This document shows, piece by piece, positions 42,739-46,796 of a stretch of 46,796 nucleotides of DNA. Source of the DNA: Chthoniobacterales bacterium (GTDB taxonomy: Bacteria > Verrucomicrobiota > Verrucomicrobiia > Chthoniobacterales > UBA10450); NCBI GenBank assembly GCA_013815325.1, contig JACDGM010000020.1:1-46796 (forward strand), in the 5' to 3' direction. Position 1 is the first letter of the stretch, and the number at the start of each line of letters is the position of its first letter. The translations under genes were made by a program, and so were the position numbers. The notes under the pieces are model-generated. The model did not search any database, had not been told where the DNA came from, and saw nothing but the letters and a program-made list of their open reading frames with translations.

Positions 42739-43007
42739 GCGCGTTCGCGGCGGGGATAGCCGCATGCCGCCGGCTCACCCGGACCTCCTGCGGAGTAAAA
42801 CACTCGAGCTGATTTTCGCATCGGCGACATCGTTAGGCATCCATGATCTGGGGAGCTTTATCAGTGTAGCATCCGATTGCGCAAGTATCGTTCGCAGCCC
42901 CCGCAATACGCTTCGGAAGATCGACTGACGCCGAGTTTGTTGCGCAGGACCTTGGCTTCTATCGTTAGGAAACCGAAAGCCGATCGCGTCGGTGCTTCGA
43001 CGAGGAT

Positions 43008-44660
43008 TCACGCCGGCGGCAGACCGGCGATGCATTGCAGCAGATAGGGCAGCAATTGCTTCTTCCGCGAGACCACCCCAGTGAGCTCCCAGATGTTCGG
43101 GCCGCGCGCGGGGAAATCGATTCGGTGCAAAAACTCGGGCGCGCCGCAACAGAGCAGGAGAGATGTTTGCGTGTTGATGTCGGTCACGAGGAGCGCGGCG
43201 AAAAACAGCCGCGCGCTGCGGCCATGCCCTTCCAGTGCTTCGAGTAGCGCATCCTGTTTTTCAACAAAATGCGAGAAACTAAGTTCCTCGATCTGCGAGA
43301 CCGTAAAGCGGGTCCCATCCTCGTCATACTCCTTGCAGTCCGCCGTTATGACTTGCTCGGGACTGAGCGTGAGCAGCGGCGAGCCGACTGAGAAAATCTC
43401 CTCTGCAAGCTGGGCCGGATCGACGCCCGTGATTTGCGCCAACTGCTCCAGCACAAGGCGATCGGCCGGTGTCGCGGTCGGCGAAGCGAGATTGAGCGTA
43501 TCGGAAATCAACCCGGCCATGAGGAGCCCGGCCATCGCGCGCGGCACCGGCACTCCGGCCTGTTGATAACAGAGTGCGACAATCGTGCTCGTCGAGCCGA
43601 CGGGATTGTTCCAGAAAAGGATCGGTGAATCGCTCGCAAATCCGCCGATGCGATGGTGGTCGAGAATCTCGACGATGCGGACTTTGTCGGCGCCCTTCAC
43701 GGCCTGCGAAAGTTCGTTGTGATCGACGAGGATTAATTGCCGCTCCGGCGTTTTGAGGAGATTGCTCTTCGCCAGGATGCCGACAAGCACGCCCTCCTCA
43801 TCGACAATCGGAAAGACGAACGCCGCCGAGTGCGCGGCCTTCTCCCGCACGTGGTCGAGTAAAGTATCCGGGGTAAAGCTCAAGTATTCCGGTTCCAACA
43901 TGCGTCCGACCCGCACCGCGCCACGCGCGAGATCCACGGTGGTGGCGGTGTCGCAGGGCGAGGTAATGATAGTGACGCCGCCAGCGGCAGCAGCCTCGCG
44001 CACGGCCGGGGACACGGAAAGATGGCCGGTCACAACGATAGCCCGCACCTTCGCCGCAATCGCCAGCATTTGAATGTCGTCGCGGTCGCCGACGAAAAGA
44101 ACGAGACGTGCGGCGCGATGGTGCCGCAAGCGTTCGGCAAAAGTATCCGCGCTCATCGCGCCGATCATGAGCAAATGCTCCGCCGTTTCGTTCTCCAGCT
44201 CTCCGGTCACCACTGTGCCCCCGAAAGTGGCGACGATGCTGGAGAGCGGCGCGGTGATGACGCGAGCTGCGTCCGCTTCCTCCCGAGGTGGGAAGAGGTG
44301 ATGGCTGATTTTGAACGCGGAGAGCAAGCCGAGGAAGCGCATCTCTCCGTCGATCACCGGCAGACCCCGCAGCCTCCGTTGCTCGATGAGATGCAGGGCA
44401 TCGTAAACCGTCGAGTCGGCGTGGACGTAAACGACGTTGCGTTCCATCACGTCACACACGCGGGCCGATAGATCGCTGATGAACACCGGCGGCTCCACGC
44501 CGAATTTGTTCAGCACAAAATCGACCCGCTCGTTGGTGTTTCCGGCGCGGGCCGCGATCACATTAGGAGTGCCGGTGACCCGCTTGAGGTGCGCGTAAGC
44601 TACGGCCGAACAAATGGAATCCATATCCGGATTTTTGTGGCCGATGACGATCGTCTGCAT
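43008..44660 (-). CDS. ppaC: Family II (manganese-dependent) inorganic pyrophosphatase with CBS and DRTGG domains
   Basis: 550 residues from the ATG at 44660 (MQTIVIGHKNPDMDS); a TTG further upstream is unlikely. DHH-type metal motifs GHKNPDMDS (about 7-15), LVDHNELSQ and EILDHHRIGG flank a regulatory insert. Its first CBS motif is about residues 70-115 (DVMERNVVYVHADSTVYDAL), then a DRTGG domain (ITAPLSSIVATFGGTVVTGE; RAIVVTGHLSV), then the second CBS motif (DHVREKAAHSAAFVFPIVDE). The C-terminal DHHA2 domain completes the active site. It hydrolyses PPi to drive biosynthesis; CBS-PPases are typically inhibited by AMP/ADP and activated by ATP or Ap4A through the insert. Confidence 0.93.
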   Translation of the reverse strand: MQTIVIGHKNPDMDSICSAVAYAHLKRVTGTPNVIAARAGNTNERVDFVLNKFGVEPPVFISDLSARVCDVMERNVVYVHADSTVYDALHLIEQRRLRGLPVIDGEMRFLGLLSAFKISHHLFPPREEADAARVITAPLSSIVATFGGTVVTGELENETAEHLLMIGAMSADTFAERLRHHRAARLVLFVGDRDDIQMLAIAAKVRAIVVTGHLSVSPAVREAAAAGGVTIITSPCDTATTVDLARGAVRVGRMLEPEYLSFTPDTLLDHVREKAAHSAAFVFPIVDEEGVLVGILAKSNLLKTPERQLILVDHNELSQAVKGADKVRIVEILDHHRIGGFASDSPILFWNNPVGSTSTIVALCYQQAGVPVPRAMAGLLMAGLISDTLNLASPTATPADRLVLEQLAQITGVDPAQLAEEIFSVGSPLLTLSPEQVITADCKEYDEDGTRFTVSQIEELSFSHFVEKQDALLEALEGHGRSARLFFAALLVTDINTQTSLLLCCGAPEFLHRIDFPARGPNIWELTGVVSRKKQLLPYLLQCIAGLPPA

Positions 44661-45053
44661 ACGGGAGAAATGTCTAGAGAAGAGAGGTAAAAACAAAACG
44701 CCCTAATGGGTCATGTCTTTAATCTTGTTGTTCGGCCCCTCAGACAAGAACAAGAGCATTCTGATAAACCCGTTCCCCATGAGAAAAAAGACGTGCGCCC
44801 CTTTCTTTCTCGCCCGTTCCGGGCACGGCATCGCGGGCGCACTTCGACGAAACGTGGCTTCGCAAAGCCCCTCCCTCACCCCGCCTCATGGAAGACTACG
44901 GAAGGGCTGGCAAAGGGAGCGTCATTGCCTGCCGAGCGCTTGAAGCGCCGTTGTCCGACCGAAGCCCGCTGCAAATCTCAGTGTCGATAGTAAGCTTTGA
45001 CCCATTGCTCGTCCTTCGCTGCGATCAGCAGGTGTCGCGTCTTTTACTTACCC
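44661..45053. other. Intergenic region, no gene recognised
   Basis: 393 bases between the pyrophosphatase start and the end of the next minus-strand gene. It begins with an A-rich tract (AGAGGTAAAAACAAAACG) that may hold the pyrophosphatase promoter. Small open frames on the plus strand (76-94 codons) show no motif, signal or ribosome-binding site. No tRNA, strong terminator or repeat was seen. Confidence 0.4.
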
Positions 45054-45635
45054 TTACCTGTCCGAATCGGCTGTACCGCCTTGTTCGACTTTGGTCTGTT
45101 TAAGACCTTCGGCATTCCGGGCTTCGAGGCTTCCCGCTTCCACCCATTTCCCTCCGACCCAGCTGCCCGCCTCAGCAGGAACCCAAACGTATTGTCGGCC
45201 GTTAATGTATTTCACTTTGCCATTGCTTTTGGTCTTGTTGTTGGTGTTAGCCGCCACCGTCTTCGTCGTCCCGGCGGCGGCGATTTCCCCGGTCAGATTC
45301 ATGGGATGGTCCACCGCTACTTTCAGAGCCACACCACCTCGAGAGAATTTTCCTGCCGGCACAGAGTCGGCGCCCACTTTTTGCTTTCCCGCGTTCATCG
45401 CGATGGTGAAAGGGCCGCCTTTGAGAGAGCCTTTGGAATTGAATTGCACGATGTAATCGCCGGTGGCCAGGTTCGGAGTCGCGAAGGACCCGTCGGCACC
45501 GGTTTTGCCTTTGTAAACAATTTTGCCGGCTGAGTTCGACACCGTAACTTGCAGCACCGGCGCGGCATGAGCCAGCGAGGCAAGGCCAAGGAAAACAAGC
45601 AGTGAGAGTAAAAACGAGCAACGAAAGGTCTTCAT
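45054..45635 (-). CDS. Secreted protein with a carboxypeptidase-regulatory-like beta domain
   Basis: 193 residues from the ATG at 45635 (MKTFRCSFLLSLLVFLGLAS), a clear signal peptide cleaved near AHA-AP. Residues about 27-80 look like a CnaB/carboxypeptidase-regulatory beta-sandwich (VTVSNSAGKIVYKGKTGADG, then YIVQFNSKGSLKGG). The later part is Lys/Asn/Thr-rich with KYINGRQYVWVPAEAGSWVG and VGGKWVEAGS, a short Trp/Gly segment. No enzyme motif. It probably sits at the cell envelope. Nothing recognisable lies between it and the transposase remnant. Confidence 0.65.
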   Translation of the reverse strand: MKTFRCSFLLSLLVFLGLASLAHAAPVLQVTVSNSAGKIVYKGKTGADGSFATPNLATGDYIVQFNSKGSLKGGPFTIAMNAGKQKVGADSVPAGKFSRGGVALKVAVDHPMNLTGEIAAAGTTKTVAANTNNKTKSNGKVKYINGRQYVWVPAEAGSWVGGKWVEAGSLEARNAEGLKQTKVEQGGTADSDR

Positions 45636-45882
45636 CTTAGGAGACATTAGTGACTGCTGAAGGAGTCCGCAAGCGCAAGAATCAGCCACCGCTGGCGGGG
45701 GCGCGCGTGGCGGCGGGATAAGAGGTTGGAGTCATGGAAATCGTGAGCGTACGCCGGCCAGTGGTTGGCTGCAGCGCCTAGATGAAATGGTGAGAGTTGC
45801 CGGGTGCGGGTTTGGGACCTACACCCGACAAGATGAAGGATTGTGTTGCCACAAGGAATCATCACAGACCTAGTTGGAGAAG

Positions 45883-46796
45883 ATGCTATTGTCGAATACA
45901 AAGACAGCTAAAGAGATCTCCTCACTCGAGGAAACCCGCGGCCAGTTTAATGGCGGCAAGGCGGTGATCAAGCTCGGAATCGACCTCCACCAGGCAGAGT
46001 GCGTGGTGGTGGCGTAGGTGGAAGGGAGCAATCCCAAACCGGCGGACGAGCGTCAGCAGCGGGTGAAGACCGCTGGGCGCGACGCCAAAGCGCTTTGCCT
46101 CAAACTGGACCGCGTAGCCTGCCCTGAGCGAAGCAGAATGGGACCAGGGGAACAAAGAAGCCCTGGCCGTTATTCGGGTGCCGAGCGAGGAGGAAGAACA
46201 ACGGCGCGCCCTCCGCCGGCAGCGCGAACAGCTGGTCAAGACGCGCAAACAGCTTGAAGCGCAGGGCCGCAGTCTCCTGGTCAACCATGGGCTGGAGGGG
46301 AAAAGCGGCTGGTGGAAAGCGCGCACCTTTGGGCGACTGGAGCTACCAGTTGGCTGCGAGAGTTACTTGAGCACACCCAGCCGATCCTGCTCGCCCTGGA
46401 GCGCCAGATCCGGCCGTTAACCAAAGAGCTACAAGCCGCAGCCGCCCCTGACCAGCCCCGAGGACTGGGCGCCCTCACGAGCGTGGTCATCGACCGCGAG
46501 ATCGGCGACTGGGGCCGCTTCGGCAATCGCCGCCAAGTGGGCAGTTACACCGGCTTATGTCCGGGCGAATACAGCAGCGGGCAAACCCGCCACCAAGGCT
46601 GTGTGACCAAACTCGCCGTCGGATGAGTCCGTCCTGTGGCGGACAGACTCAGAGCCGCCCTGGTCGAAGCGGCCTGGCGGCTGGTCCGCTTCCAGCCGCA
46701 CTACCGCGCAGTGGTCAAGTGGCGCCTGGTCCTGGCCAAAGGCGCCCTCGCCACCGGAGCGGCGCGCAAGAAGGCGATCGTGGCGGTGGCCCGCCA
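45883..46796 (+). pseudogene. IS110 family transposase remnant (runs off right edge)
   Basis: The ATG at 45883 opens a DEDD-type IS110 start, AVIKLGIDLHQAECVVVA, which hits TAG at 46015 where Gln (CAG) is expected. Reading through gives VEGSNPKPADERQQRVKTAG and DAKALCLKLDR, interrupted at about 46114 by a GTAGCCTGCCCTGAGCGAAG repeat. It continues one frame over (GNKEALAVIRVPSEEEEQ, LVKTRKQLEAQGRSLLV), returns to the first frame (RELLEHTQPILLALERQI, GRFGNRRQVGSYTGLCPGEY), crosses TGA at 46624, and ends within LRAALVEAAWRLVRFQP and ARKKAIVAVAR, the Transposase_20 C terminus. Two stops and two frame changes mean it is inactive. IS110 elements lack terminal inverted repeats, so the left boundary is uncertain. 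Confidence 0.85.
46114..46142 (+). repeat. Short dispersed repeat inserted in the transposase remnant
   Basis: GTAGCCTGCCCTGAGCGAAG and the following CAGAATGGG interrupt the IS110 reading frame. The core CCTGAGCGAAGC is shared with the left arm of the 290-401 inverted repeat. Its insertion coincides with the shift of the transposase frame by one base. Confidence 0.65.

Larger units (their letters stand above)
33..42969. repeat. Dispersed octamer TCGTTAGG (extended TCGTTAGGC), 37 exact copies
   Basis: Hand scan of both strands. Plus-strand TCGTTAGG starts at 2741, 2901, 3211, 5365, 5670, 5904, 6219, 6483, 7552, 8163, 10047, 20424, 27751, 29119, 29279, 30609, 35981, 39891, 42830 and 42962. Its complement CCTAACGA starts at 33, 824, 1008, 1816, 2411, 3586, 4610, 6377, 19997, 24596, 26068, 26527, 27508, 28539, 30373, 39346 and 40721. 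In 29 of the 37 the next base is C. Near matches include TCGTTAGTC at four sites (complement at about 1402, 12970, 36772 and 39455) and GGTTAGGC, ACGTTAGGC or TTGTTAGGC singles. Chance expectation for an 8-mer on both strands of 46.8 kb is about 1.4. Most copies are inside genes, in different frames (Gly-Leu-Thr, Pro-Asn-Glu, Val-Arg, or ending a gene with TAA/TAG). Function unknown. Confidence 0.9.

Noticed and set aside
33-42969. TCGTTAGG as a chi- or KOPS-type strand-oriented site
   Set aside because: Copies are split evenly between strands over 46 kb and show no polarity within this window. A switch at the replication terminus cannot be excluded, but nothing here suggests one.
44706-44990. 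Small plus-strand open frames upstream of the pyrophosphatase
   Set aside because: No ribosome-binding site, motif or plausible amino-acid composition; two frames overlap each other.

Overview
The window is one contiguous piece of a GC-rich bacterial chromosome. Gene content fits a soil-type Verrucomicrobiota (Chthoniobacterales-like): a SecA with a long central insertion and SEC-C tail, HIT/RidA/MnmA housekeeping genes, many small hairpin repeats, and large glycan-assembly proteins. This placement is an inference from gene style; there is no rRNA or marker-gene tree here. No tRNA, rRNA or CRISPR array was seen.

Layout. 1-7.1 kb is mostly minus-strand: the 5' end of mnmA, a DNA-3-methyladenine glycosylase, a secreted prolyl oligopeptidase, a trypsin-like protease overlapping a membrane protein, and a Tat-exported 5'-nucleotidase. 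7.1-11.6 kb holds a VOC protein, secA, ridA and a lipoprotein. 11.6-24.3 kb is a polysaccharide/glycan locus: a GT-C membrane transferase, FkbM and class I methyltransferases, a GT2 fused to a degenerate methyltransferase-like region, a divergent 2,167-residue protein with a sulfotransferase-like domain, a coiled coil and five glycosyltransferase-like domains, and another methyltransferase. 24.6-29.3 kb holds an IscA/ErpA-type Fe-S protein, two membrane-anchored proteins of unknown role, a HIT hydrolase and a second GT-C transferase. 29.4-31.6 kb carries two consecutive kynurenine-branch enzymes (3-hydroxyanthranilate dioxygenase and ACMS decarboxylase) with a DUF433/DUF5615 toxin-antitoxin-like pair between them. 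31.7-39.4 kb carries two overlapping flavin-halogenase-like genes, a BNR-repeat protein overlapping a MoaD/ThiS-like protein, a Rieske oxygenase, a frameshifted MATE exporter and a nitroreductase. 39.5-45.6 kb has cardiolipin synthase, a methyltransferase, a START-domain protein, a CBS/DRTGG family II pyrophosphatase and a secreted protein. The right end is a decayed IS110-family transposase.

The most unusual signal is not a gene. The octamer TCGTTAGG (usually TCGTTAGGC) occurs 37 times by hand count on the two strands, against about 1.4 expected by chance. It lies in all reading frames, in coding and intergenic DNA, with no strand bias (20 versus 17). It is almost absent from the glycan locus and from 31-39 kb. 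The density, about one per 1.26 kb, resembles the DNA uptake sequences of Pasteurellaceae and Neisseriaceae. A second layer of structure is a set of short palindromic repeats, some of which lie inside coding regions and contribute protein sequence.
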